Shown: piece after piece, positions 34,901-43,410 of the stretch
Layout of the letters: every line of letters starts with the position of its first letter
How positions within the stretch are numbered: position 1 is the first letter of the stretch
Assembly (NCBI GenBank): GCA_034506175.1
Contig: JAPDQB010000011.1
Location: forward strand, 1-64,000
Reading direction: 5' to 3'
DNA length: 64,000 bases
Source of the DNA: a candidate division KSB1 bacterium
Lineage (GTDB): Bacteria > Zhuqueibacterota > Zhuqueibacteria > Zhuqueibacterales > Zhuqueibacteraceae
The notes under the pieces: generated by a model
Told to the model about the DNA's origin: nothing
Databases searched by the model: none
Seen by the model: the letters and a program-made list of their open reading frames with translations, nothing else
Position numbers and translations under genes: made by a program

Positions 34901-37698
34901 AGCAGGATAATCCATCGCCGATCAGCAGATTCGGCTTTCTCAAACATCGTGACAGCGACGCCGACACGGTTTGGAGCGATGAATCTTCGTCGCTGACTTT
35001 TTTTGGCAGCGAGCGCGCGCACAATGCGCTGTGTCTGACGGCTGATCAAAATGAAAACCTCTATATTTTTGCCCGCACGATTACCAGCAACGCCAATGAT
35101 CCGCGCAACATTCTCTACAAACGCGGCGGCGGCGGCGCGTGGTTCAAATACAAAGTCAATGCCTCCCCAACGCTGAATTGGAAAACGCCGGCGATTGCGC
35201 TCGACCGCGACAACGGCGTGATTTACACCTTGGGCGTCAATCTCAACACTTCTTTGCCGGAATACAAAGTCTGCGCCATCGGCCAGGAAAGTACTTTGGA
35301 AAATGCGCCCGCCAGCCGCTTGTTTGCCGCAACCAGCTCGGCGTTTGACGATCTAAGCGTGCCGGCGGCCAATTTCGGCAGCACCTCCGGTTTGATGGTG
35401 ACGATTGACAACGTGACGGCCAACGACATTTGGTACCGGCATGTGGCGGTGACCTCGAATATGCCGGTTACAATCGGCAATATCACTGTCGCTTCGAACG
35501 AAGTCAACGCCAACGCCGCGTACACGATTCCCTTGACGCTTTCGGCGAACGGCGGCCTCAACGCCGGAAGCGGCATGATTAATTTTATTTTCCCGAACAA
35601 TACGCATGTTCCGAACAACATGCCGGCCAGCGCGGTGACGGTCAACGGCACGCCGGCGGCGACGGTTCTCGCCAACACCATGACGCGGCAAGTGAGTGTC
35701 ACCACGCCGGTGAATTTAAGTGGCAATCAAAGCTTTTCGGTGATCTTCACGCCCGGCGCCGGGCTGTTGAACCCGACCACGGTTGACAGCACGTATAAGA
35801 TTACCGCCTGGACGAGCAGCCAGCCGGCGCAGGTCAACTCGCCGAATTACAGCTTGCGGCAAGCCACCACGACGATCACGCCGGCCGTGGTCACCTTGTT
35901 GACGACCGATCCGGACAGCATGGCCGATTACACGCTGAATTTCAATCTCGGCGCCCATGGCCGTCTGCTTTCCGGCTCGAGCCAGTTCGTGGTCAAATTC
36001 AACGGCAGCACACAAATCACCCATGGCGTGTTGAGCAGCGCCAAAATCAATTCGGTCGATGCCGCCGCCAGCGGCGACAGTGCTGCCCGTCAAATTACGG
36101 TGACACTGCCGGCGACGGTGTCGTTATCGAACAACTCGCCGGTGACGTTGTATCTGCCGAAGTCGGCGGCCCGCAATCCGGCGGTGGTGGGAGATTATAC
36201 CTTGACGGTGGCGACCAGCGTGGAAACCACGGCGGTGGCGTCGAATCCGTACGCGGTTGAACCGTACAACGGCGTCGGGCGGCCGATTCCCGGAACGACG
36301 GAAAAATTCGACCGCAACAATCAAAGCAAGATGTTTTATCACGCCGGTTTTTGGTGGGTCACGGCACAATCCAAAGTCGATCAGAAATGGTATCTGTGGA
36401 AATTTGACGGCGTGAGCTGGAGCCAGAATATTCTAATTTCTGCCGCCGGCAAAAGCCGGCCCGACTGCATACTGGAAGCTTCCAACAACCGCGTGTACAT
36501 TTTGCTGCCCGGCCCCAGCACGACGTCCATCACGCGTCTCAAATATGCGAGCGGGGTGTGGTCGGTTGACAGCGGCTATCCCTATCCGATTCCCGATTTC
36601 GCGCAAACCTCCGATCGCGGCATCACTCTCGCCCGCGCCAGCAACAGCGATCTCTGGGTTTTTATGATTCGCGATTCGACGTTGTACGCCAAAAAATCCA
36701 GCAACGCCGGCAAAACCTGGTCGGCCTCGCGGATCGCGGTCAAACGCCATTTGCACAATCATGATGGCCTTACCGATGCCGTCGCGTTCACGTTCAGCGG
36801 CGGCAGCTACATCGGCGTCGGCTATGCTGAAAATAGCGCCCCGGGCTCGATTTACGGTTTTCTGCGCCACAATATCAGCGACAACGATACAGTGTGGATC
36901 GATGAAACCGCTTCCATCCCCCAATTTGCCAACACGATCTCGGATGATCACATCAGCATGGCGGTTTATAACAACGCCGTCTTCATGATCATCAAAACCA
37001 ACGGCGGCGGGCCGACCACCACGAACGTCGGCTTGCTGCATCGCGCCAGCAACGGGGTCTGGACGCAATATCCGATTTTACTCTCGACCGGCTGGACGCG
37101 GCCGGTGCTCGCCATCGACGCCACCAACAACATGCTGTACGTGGCCGGCGTGCGCGAAGGCGGCTTCAAAGTTGGCGAGATGAAAAAGGTGGCAATCGGC
37201 AATTACGGCGCCTTGGTCTCGGCGCCGATTGACACGATTTTTCGAAACGCCTCGAACGTTTTCTTCAACATTTCGGTGGCAGCGCACACGGTGAACAGCA
37301 CGACGAAGCTGTTGATTTGCGCCAACAACGAAACGCGCAAGGAAGTTTGGCACAATTTCATTTCGCTCGGCGTTCCCAAGGCCGAGGCGGAGACGGCAGA
37401 TTTGTCGCTCCTGGCCGAGGAAGATTCTGAAGGCGTAAAAGTTTTTCCCAATCCCTTCAATCCGCACACTTCCTTCCATTTTAAACTGAAAGAGAAAGCG
37501 CCGGTGAAACTGCAGATTTTCAATCTCAACGGCCAGCTGGTGCGGACGCTGATCGACGCCGAAATGGAAGCGGGCGTGCATCAAAAACGCTGGAACGGCC
37601 GCGCCGAAAACGGCGCGCCGGCCGCCAGCGGCGTGTATTTTTACCGGCTGCATCTCGGCAGGAAAATTTTTAATGGCCGGATTCAGATGATCAAATAA
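31918..37698 (+). CDS. Giant surface protein B: paralogue of A with an extra Ig block
   Basis: From the ATG at 31918 (AAAGGACGAAACC upstream) the protein is 1926 aa with a signal peptide to about residue 32 (KVSAQ). Order: propeller 1 (about 41-400, NTKFGFKKSNQSKVFYHD), three Ig-like modules (about 407-540, 544-670 and 677-810; one opens LTVGGVSVAPSQISAPASYT), propeller 2 (about 818-1175, TKSGYKKSNQSKVFYHDN), two Ig modules (about 1183-1310 and 1318-1450), propeller 3 (about 1460-1810, TEKFDRNNQSKMFYHAG) and a sorting domain (about 1840-1926). A start 18 codons upstream lacks signal-peptide character. Propeller 3 belongs to the DRNNQSK subtype, as in protein A. Nearby paralogues A and C allow recombination and module exchange. 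Confidence 0.85.
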   Translation: MTSRVFNCSRFFGIIFCGWLMILSAAMKVSAQIGAPISANTKFGFKKSNQSKVFYHDSQWWALALNENNNRWEIWRYNGASWLATNLAVQNGNGFYCDAVLNTATGKLYLFSSHHTTSRFHRFSYLGGNWHRDAGYPVVISGFANPDQNNPGSLVRAKNGELWIFRIRNNILQAKRSTDEGLSWSNTINVKTGLTTANGTTDAAAFTFSGADYVGVAYGLGDAVGSHFGFLRHADGSSVNVWIDESSALNFFSVERANNQISLTADAGNNLYLLTRNGNAGNGSRPANSLYKRRADGVWEKFKVNTASARAWKSPVLAIDGANNRLYAMGVNIATLSAEYKSCLLGQEANLDTAAVSMLLSSPGDQFGDLSAPAENVDAIRGLMVLGENLSDSDIWFRHLSTGTTLPLIVGNVSVVSNQVNANATYTIPLTLSNNGALNAGVGTISFRFPGNTFVPNNMPASAVLVNGTPCTTVISNSASRQVSLTVPVNLSNNQSFSVVFNSAAGLLNPTTVSNGNTYRLTAWTSSQPTQVNSPRYNIVAATTTVTPATVRLANSLMSACSTYTVSFNLGAHGRLLSGTSTITLTFNTATTLVTGPLSGVTVNGVAAAATGDNAMKTITVTLPATVSVSNSAAIAIALPKPIVCNPSANGSYTMTVSTSVETTPVVSNIYRIAPLLTVGGVSVAPSQISAPASYTISLTLASNGSLTAGADALTFIFPSGTVVSSTIVASQILVNGTPSSVVVSDVAARRVQVTTPVNLANNAEVNVTFKTGAGVTNPPGAGNYALQAFTSVQTYPVASPFYAITADTGSAIATSTKSGYKKSNQSKVFYHDNQWWAIAFYEPENRWYIWKYNGAAWLRTTSLDKGLNYQWDAVLNAALGKLYLIGSHTVASDFRRYSYVGGEWKRDAGFSVSLADFTGPDASNPVSLAQAKNGSLWLFRVMNNMLQAKRSTDGGLTWSAPINLKTGLTTAAGVTDAVAFTAAGKNYVGVAYAEQDNPSPISRFGFLKHRDSDADTVWSDESSSLTFFGSERAHNALCLTADQNENLYIFARTITSNANDPRNILYKRGGGGAWFKYKVNASPTLNWKTPAIALDRDNGVIYTLGVNLNTSLPEYKVCAIGQESTLENAPASRLFAATSSAFDDLSVPAANFGSTSGLMVTIDNVTANDIWYRHVAVTSNMPVTIGNITVASNEVNANAAYTIPLTLSANGGLNAGSGMINFIFPNNTHVPNNMPASAVTVNGTPAATVLANTMTRQVSVTTPVNLSGNQSFSVIFTPGAGLLNPTTVDSTYKITAWTSSQPAQVNSPNYSLRQATTTITPAVVTLLTTDPDSMADYTLNFNLGAHGRLLSGSSQFVVKFNGSTQITHGVLSSAKINSVDAAASGDSAARQITVTLPATVSLSNNSPVTLYLPKSAARNPAVVGDYTLTVATSVETTAVASNPYAVEPYNGVGRPIPGTTEKFDRNNQSKMFYHAGFWWVTAQSKVDQKWYLWKFDGVSWSQNILISAAGKSRPDCILEASNNRVYILLPGPSTTSITRLKYASGVWSVDSGYPYPIPDFAQTSDRGITLARASNSDLWVFMIRDSTLYAKKSSNAGKTWSASRIAVKRHLHNHDGLTDAVAFTFSGGSYIGVGYAENSAPGSIYGFLRHNISDNDTVWIDETASIPQFANTISDDHISMAVYNNAVFMIIKTNGGGPTTTNVGLLHRASNGVWTQYPILLSTGWTRPVLAIDATNNMLYVAGVREGGFKVGEMKKVAIGNYGALVSAPIDTIFRNASNVFFNISVAAHTVNSTTKLLICANNETRKEVWHNFISLGVPKAEAETADLSLLAEEDSEGVKVFPNPFNPHTSFHFKLKEKAPVKLQIFNLNGQLVRTLIDAEMEAGVHQKRWNGRAENGAPAASGVYFYRLHLGRKIFNGRIQMIK

Positions 37699-37749
37699 CG
37701 GGGTAACGCAACATTTATGTTGCATTGCAAGAAAGCAAAGAAATTTATA

Positions 37750-37805
37750 ACCACTAAGACACGAACACACCAAGTTTTTTCTTCGTGCCTTTGTGCCTTA
37801 GTGGT
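37750..37805. repeat. Inverted repeat ACCACTAAGACACGA ... CTTAGTGGT between giant genes B and C
   Basis: ACCACTAAGACACGAACACACCAAG-like sequence on the left faces CTTCGTGCCTTTGTGCCTTAGTGGT on the right around TTTTTT. The outer 9 bp pair perfectly and the inner part imperfectly. This AAGGCAC/CTTAGTGG word is one of several unrelated-sequence palindromes in the gaps of this window. Confidence 0.7.
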
Positions 37806-37874
37806 AAAATTTGATTGCGACTTACCCGCGGTGGGATATCGAGATAAAAATACGCTATCGGTTATTTCCTTTGG

Positions 37875-40800
37875 ATGATGAGAGAGCTATTTTGCCAATT
37901 TACGTTGAAGCAGCTTCGCGCCAAACTGGTTGTCTTCTTTTTATTAGCCGCGGTTTCGGCAGACGCCGGCTCCGGCGGGCCCGATAATTTTGGTTATAAA
38001 TGGAAAGACAGCGATGAGGCGGGAGGGCCAAGCTTCAACTACATCAATATTTCCTCGAGCGGAACGCCGGTCAGCGGCTTGGGCGATGACAATTTCGTGG
38101 GGCCGTTTCCGATTGGGTTTTCTTTTAGTTTTTATGGCAAAGCCTACACCGAGTTTTATATCGGCTCGAACGGCTTGATCGGCTTTGGTTCGACGGCAGG
38201 CTTGAGCGCTTTTACCAACCGGGTGATTCCAACGGATTTCACGCCCAACAACATCGTGGCGTGGCTGTGGGATGATTTGATTCCGCGCGACGACACCGGC
38301 GTTTATTATCAAAATTTTTCCGACAAGCTGGTCATTCAATTCGTGCAATACGGCAGCCGCGCCGCCGCCAACGAGCGCGTCAACGCCGAAGTCATTCTCT
38401 ACAACACCGGCAGAATCGTGATTCAATACGCCAGCTTCACCGCCAACTGGCCGCTGAACTCGGCGACGGTCGGCCTGGAAAATGGCGACGGCGCCGACGG
38501 TTTGAACGTCGTTTACAATGCAGCCTATTTGCGCAACGCGCTGGCGATTCGCTTTTCGACCAACGCCATGATTCCGGAAACGCCGGTTTTGTTTTCCCCC
38601 GGCGACGGCGTGACCAATCAGCCGACGTCACCAACTTTGTATTGGAATGCCGCAGACGGCGCAATGACGTATCGTCTGCAAATCGCCACCGATGCACTTT
38701 TTCACAACGTTGTTTTGGACGATTCCACGATCACAGCAAAATCAAAAGCAGTGGGGCCGCTCGCCTATAGCAAAACGTTTTATTGGCGCGTGAAGGCGAA
38801 AAATGCCACTGGCGCCAGCGCCTGGTCCTCGTTTCGGAAATTTTCCACCCAAAATGATCCGCTGTTGGGCGGTGCCATTGCCCCGATCACCAAATCCGGC
38901 TTTCGCAAATCGAATCAAAGCAAGGTTTTTTACTACGACGGCCAGTGGTGGGCCATCGCCCTGAACGAAACCAACACCCGCTGGCAAATCTGGCGCTACA
39001 ACGGCGCGAGCTGGACCGTGACGAACGACGTACAAGCCGGCGCCGCGTATTATTGTGACGCGGTGTTGAACGAGAGCGGCGGCAAGCTGCTGGTTTTCGG
39101 CTCGCATAAATCAACGCCATTTTTCCGGCGTTTTTCCTACGCCGCCGGCGCCTGGAAGCTCGACGCCGGTTACCCGGTCATCCTTTCTGATTTCACCAAC
39201 CCGGATCAGGAAAACCCCGTGAGCCTGGTGCGCGCCAAAAATGGCGAGCTATGGATTTTTCGCATCAATAACAAAACCCTGCAAGCCCGGCGTTCCCGCG
39301 ACGGTGGCAAAACTTGGGAGCCGCGAATCAACGTCAAAACCGGTTTGACCACTTCCAACGGCACCACGGACGCGGTGGCGTTTTCCGTGAACGGCAGCAA
39401 TTATGTCGGCGTGGCTTATGCGGAATGCCATGAATCCGGCAGCAAGTTCGGTTTTCTTTATCGCCGCGACAGTGAACCGGCCACGAGCTGGACGGATGAG
39501 TCGGCGGCTTTGAAATTCTTCGGCAACGAGCGCGCCTGCAATCAGCTTTGCCTAGCGGTCGATGCGAGCAACAATCTGTATTTCTTCACCCACAACGCCG
39601 GCTTTATCGGCCGGAATCCGCGCAACACGCTGTACAAACGCGCCGTCAACGGCGTTTGGCAGAAATTCAAAGTCAACTCGACGATGAATTGGAAAACGCC
39701 GGCAGTGGCCATCGATGAGGCGAACAACCGCCTCTATTTTTTGGGCGTCAACAACAACACGCTGCACACCGAATATAAAACCTGTCTCATCGGCCAGGAG
39801 GCGGCGTTGGACACCGCCGCCGCCCAAACGCTGTTTCATTCGAGCGGCGATCATTTCAGCGACGTCAGCGTGCCGGCCGCCAACGTGAATGCGGTTTCGG
39901 GCTTGATGGTTTGCGGCGACAACGTTTCGGCTGACGACATTCAGTTTCGTCATTTTCCGCTGGGCAGCACCGCGCCGTTGATCGTCGGTGCCGTTCACTT
40001 GAGCAACAGCGAAGCCAACGCCGGCAGCGCGTACACCATTCCGCTGACGCTTTCCAACGCCGGCGCTTTGAAAACCGGCAGTTTGATCAGCATGCGTTTT
40101 TCAAACAACACCTTCGTGCCCGACGCCATCGCCCCGGGCGAAATCAGCGTGAATGGAACGCCGGTCCCGGCCGGTGGGATTATTTCCAACAGTGGCACCC
40201 GCCAGATCACCATCATCTCGCCGGTGAATTTGTCCAACAACCAGACGTTTTCAATCGTGATCAATGCCGGCGCCGGTTTGTTGAATCCGATGAATGCCGG
40301 CAGCTACCGGGTGACGGTGTGGACCAGCAGCCAGCCGGCGCCGGTGAGCTCGCCGAACTACAACATCGAGGCCGCCACGACCAGCGTCACGCCCGCGACA
40401 GTGACGCTGTCCGTCAACGCGCTCGACACGCCGTCGGATTATCTGCTGAATTTCAATCTCGGCAATCAAGGCCGGCTGTCCTCGGGAAACAGCACAATCA
40501 CAATCAAATTCAACAGCGCCAGTGGCGTCACCCAGGGCGTGTTGCATGGCGTGACGGTGAATGGCACCAAGGCCGCGGCGGTTGGCGACGAAAGCGCGAA
40601 AAAAATAACCGTCACGGTGCCGGCGGCGGTGAATTTAGGCAACAATGCCGGCGTCACCCTGTTTGTGCCCAGCCCGATCGTGCGCAATCCCAGGCGCCAC
40701 GGCAACTACACTCTCTCTGTCGCCACCAGCGTCGAAACCGCGGAGGTTGTCTCTGAGCCTTACGAAATTCCGCTTATCGCCGGCCGGCCGATTCCCAACG

Positions 40801-42206
40801 CGGCCAAGGACTTTGACCGCGCCAATCAAAGCAAAATGTTTTATCACGGCGGCGCGTGGTGGCTGACGGCGCAAGCCAAAGACGATACGCGCTGGTATCT
40901 GTGGAAATTCGACGGCACGGCCTGGGAAAAAACGATTCTGCTTTACTCCTCCTCCAAAGTCCGGCCGGATTGCATTCTCGACGGGCTCAACAACAAAGCC
41001 TTTATGTTGCTGCCTGGCGGTAGCACGACTTATTTTCTGCGTTTGAGTTTTGCTGGCGGCAATTGGACGATCGACCCCGGCTATCCCACCATGGTTCCAG
41101 ACTTCGCGCAAGAGTCGGACCACGGGATCAATTTGGCGCGCGCTTACAACGGCAATTTGTGGGTTTTCCGCATCAAAAACGCGAAACTTACCGCCAAGCG
41201 CTCAACCAACGCCGGCCAAACCTGGTCTTCGGAAATTATCATCAAAAGCGGCCTGAACAAAGACAGCGGCTTGACCGACGCCGTGGCTTTTACGTTCAAC
41301 GGCAGCAATTATCTTGGCTTGGGCTACGCGGAAAACAGCACGAAAGGCTCGATTTACGGTTTTCTCCGCCACAAAGACTCCGACGCCAACACCGTGTGGA
41401 CGGATGAAACCGCCGCCATCCCGCAATTTGCCGGCACCACCTCCGACGATCATCTCAACATGGTGGAATACAACGGCACGATTCTGATGGTTGTCAAAAC
41501 CAACGGCGGCAGCGCCTCGACGGTGCACGTCGCCCTGCTGCGCCGCGCTCCCGACGGCAAGTGGTTTCAGCATCCGATCATCATGTCGAGCGGCTGGACC
41601 CGGCCGCTGCTGGTGATCGACGCCAGCCACGACATGCTGTATGTTTTCGGCACGCGCGAAAATGCGCCCAAAGTCGGCGAGATGAAGCGCGTTGCGCTCG
41701 GCGCCTACGACGATTTGCTGGCCGCGCCCATCGACACCATTTTTGCCAACAGTTCCGACAGTTTTTTCGACGCCTCAGTGCCGGCGCATCCGGTTGACGA
41801 CGCGATGAATTTGCTGATCTGCAACGGCAACCAAACGCGCAATGAACTGTGGTATCGTTTGCTGAATCTCAGCGGTACTGCCAAAGCCAATCCCGCGGCT
41901 GCTCTCGCGGCGAATTCGGTGGTGGACGAAAATCTCGAAGGCGTCGCGGTCTTTCCCAACCCCTTCAATCCGCAAACGACATTTCGTTTTCACGTTGCTG
42001 GGCATCTTTCGGTCAAATTGCAAATCTTCAATCTTGCCGGCCAGCTCGTGCGCACCCTGGTGGACGGCGATTTGCCCAAAGGCATGCACCAGCGCCGCTG
42101 GAACGGCCAGAGCGACGCCGGCCAACGCGTCGCCAGCGGCTTGTATTTTTATCGTTTGCAAATCGGGGAGAAGATGTTTCGCGGCAAGGTGAGGATGATC
42201 AAATGA
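37875..42206 (+). CDS. Giant surface protein C: N-terminal nidogen-like and FnIII parts, two propellers, sorting domain
   Basis: The 1443-aa protein begins with a signal peptide (about 1-31). An N-terminal domain with GFSFSFYGKAYTEFYIGSNG and VAWLWDDLIPRD (about 85-145) resembles the nidogen-like or subtilase-associated domain. Next come a FnIII module (about 233-330, TPVLFSPGDGVTNQPTSPTL), propeller 1 (about 338-690, KSGFRKSNQSKVFYYDGQ), two Ig modules (about 702-970), a final propeller (about 977-1330, KDFDRANQSKMFYHGG) and the sorting domain (about 1356-1443). It lacks one internal propeller relative to A and B. The start codon context (TTTCCTTTGG) is weak, and ATG 37875 or 37878 are equivalent. 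Confidence 0.85.
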   Translation: MMRELFCQFTLKQLRAKLVVFFLLAAVSADAGSGGPDNFGYKWKDSDEAGGPSFNYINISSSGTPVSGLGDDNFVGPFPIGFSFSFYGKAYTEFYIGSNGLIGFGSTAGLSAFTNRVIPTDFTPNNIVAWLWDDLIPRDDTGVYYQNFSDKLVIQFVQYGSRAAANERVNAEVILYNTGRIVIQYASFTANWPLNSATVGLENGDGADGLNVVYNAAYLRNALAIRFSTNAMIPETPVLFSPGDGVTNQPTSPTLYWNAADGAMTYRLQIATDALFHNVVLDDSTITAKSKAVGPLAYSKTFYWRVKAKNATGASAWSSFRKFSTQNDPLLGGAIAPITKSGFRKSNQSKVFYYDGQWWAIALNETNTRWQIWRYNGASWTVTNDVQAGAAYYCDAVLNESGGKLLVFGSHKSTPFFRRFSYAAGAWKLDAGYPVILSDFTNPDQENPVSLVRAKNGELWIFRINNKTLQARRSRDGGKTWEPRINVKTGLTTSNGTTDAVAFSVNGSNYVGVAYAECHESGSKFGFLYRRDSEPATSWTDESAALKFFGNERACNQLCLAVDASNNLYFFTHNAGFIGRNPRNTLYKRAVNGVWQKFKVNSTMNWKTPAVAIDEANNRLYFLGVNNNTLHTEYKTCLIGQEAALDTAAAQTLFHSSGDHFSDVSVPAANVNAVSGLMVCGDNVSADDIQFRHFPLGSTAPLIVGAVHLSNSEANAGSAYTIPLTLSNAGALKTGSLISMRFSNNTFVPDAIAPGEISVNGTPVPAGGIISNSGTRQITIISPVNLSNNQTFSIVINAGAGLLNPMNAGSYRVTVWTSSQPAPVSSPNYNIEAATTSVTPATVTLSVNALDTPSDYLLNFNLGNQGRLSSGNSTITIKFNSASGVTQGVLHGVTVNGTKAAAVGDESAKKITVTVPAAVNLGNNAGVTLFVPSPIVRNPRRHGNYTLSVATSVETAEVVSEPYEIPLIAGRPIPNAAKDFDRANQSKMFYHGGAWWLTAQAKDDTRWYLWKFDGTAWEKTILLYSSSKVRPDCILDGLNNKAFMLLPGGSTTYFLRLSFAGGNWTIDPGYPTMVPDFAQESDHGINLARAYNGNLWVFRIKNAKLTAKRSTNAGQTWSSEIIIKSGLNKDSGLTDAVAFTFNGSNYLGLGYAENSTKGSIYGFLRHKDSDANTVWTDETAAIPQFAGTTSDDHLNMVEYNGTILMVVKTNGGSASTVHVALLRRAPDGKWFQHPIIMSSGWTRPLLVIDASHDMLYVFGTRENAPKVGEMKRVALGAYDDLLAAPIDTIFANSSDSFFDASVPAHPVDDAMNLLICNGNQTRNELWYRLLNLSGTAKANPAAALAANSVVDENLEGVAVFPNPFNPQTTFRFHVAGHLSVKLQIFNLAGQLVRTLVDGDLPKGMHQRRWNGQSDAGQRVASGLYFYRLQIGEKMFRGKVRMIK

Positions 42207-42248
42207 GGCGTAATATTGTTTCACAAAAATGCCATGTGAAATTTCCCG

Positions 42249-43394
42249 CTACTTCACCCCCGCCACCAGCAAATAAATGTCATCCCGCAGCGGTTTTTTC
42301 GACCAGTTTGTCATCTCGCTGATCAAGCTTGCGCCGATTTCAGAAGCGGCATGATGAATCACCGGCTTGAGGAAGCCGAGCAGGCCGCGGATGCCCAATT
42401 GTTTGCCGTTTACGCCCTCCGCTTCGGTGACGCCGTCGGTGTACAAAATTATTTTGTCGCCGGGATGCACCTGCACGGCGCTCTGCTGGAATTGCGCCAG
42501 CGGCATGCGGTCAAAACCGATGATGGGATTTTGCGAATCCAGGCGCTCGAATTTTTTTGCACCCTGCCGCCAGAGAATCGCCGAGGGATGGGCGCTGCCG
42601 GCGTAAGTCAAATGGCCGCGCGAGAGCTGCAGCAGGCAGGTGAACATGGTGAGAAACATGCCGGTGCCGGCAAAGGACTCGACGATGAAGTCGTTGAATT
42701 GATGCAGCAGCGCGTTGGGCTGCGGATGCTCGCGCACCAGCCGGCGAATCTCATTTGACATGCGGTTCACCAGCAGCGCCGCGGCGATGCCGTGCCCGGT
42801 GACATCGGTGAGCGAGAGATACAGCCGGTCGCCGCCGTCGAAATAGATATCCGAAAAATCGCCGCCAACGCCAATCATCGGCAGGTGGCGGACGTCGACC
42901 TCGAGGCGCGGGTGAATGAACGGCCGCGGCACCAGGCTTTGCTGCACCTGCGCCGCCAGCTTCAAGTCGCGCGCGATCATCTCCTGATGCGCTTGAATTT
43001 CCTGGCGCTGAACTTCGATCTGCAATTGCATGGCATGATGCTTCAACGCCTGCCGGACTTTCAGGCGAAATTCCTCCACATCGACCGGTTTGGTGAGATA
43101 CTCGAACGCCCCCAGGCGCATGGCTTCGACTGCAGACGCGATCGTGCCACGGCCGGTGAGAATGAGAACTTCGGTCCGCTCATTTTTTTCCTTGGCGGCT
43201 TTTAAAACCGCCATGCCGTCGACGCGGCGCATGTGCAAGTCTGAAATCACCAGGTCGAACTTCGCCGTTTGCAATTGCGCCAGTGCCGTATCGCCGTCGT
43301 CGGCGGAGGTGACGCGGTGTCCTTCCTTGGCGAGAACTTCTGAAAGAAGAATTCGAATCGCCTGGTCGTCGTCGACGATTAAAATTGCTGACAT
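42249..43394 (-). CDS. Response regulator with SpoIIE/PP2C phosphatase output domain (RsbU-like)
   Basis: The 381-aa protein combines a CheY receiver (ILIVDDDQ at 4-11, phospho-acceptor D52 in VISDLHM, K102 in LTKPVD), a coiled linker (about 115-150, RQEIQAHQEMIARDLKLAAQ) and a SpoIIE phosphatase domain with metal motifs GVGGDFSDIYF, LTDVTGHGIAAAL and RDDIYLLV near the C-terminus. Phosphorylation by an unlinked histidine kinase would control dephosphorylation of an RsbV-type antagonist. It is the last gene of a minus-strand run of STAS, RsbW-like, GAF-SpoIIE and this gene, with gaps of 12-57 bp. Confidence 0.9.
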   Translation of the reverse strand: MSAILIVDDDQAIRILLSEVLAKEGHRVTSADDGDTALAQLQTAKFDLVISDLHMRRVDGMAVLKAAKEKNERTEVLILTGRGTIASAVEAMRLGAFEYLTKPVDVEEFRLKVRQALKHHAMQLQIEVQRQEIQAHQEMIARDLKLAAQVQQSLVPRPFIHPRLEVDVRHLPMIGVGGDFSDIYFDGGDRLYLSLTDVTGHGIAAALLVNRMSNEIRRLVREHPQPNALLHQFNDFIVESFAGTGMFLTMFTCLLQLSRGHLTYAGSAHPSAILWRQGAKKFERLDSQNPIIGFDRMPLAQFQQSAVQVHPGDKIILYTDGVTEAEGVNGKQLGIRGLLGFLKPVIHHAASEIGASLISEMTNWSKKPLRDDIYLLVAGVK

Positions 43395-43410
43395 GATTGG
43401 AGACAGTGGT

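Noticed and set aside
42207-42248. Terminator between giant gene C and the convergent receiver-SpoIIE gene
   Set aside because: Only a 7-bp inverted repeat (TTTCACA/TGTGAAA) without a T-run is present; too weak to call.
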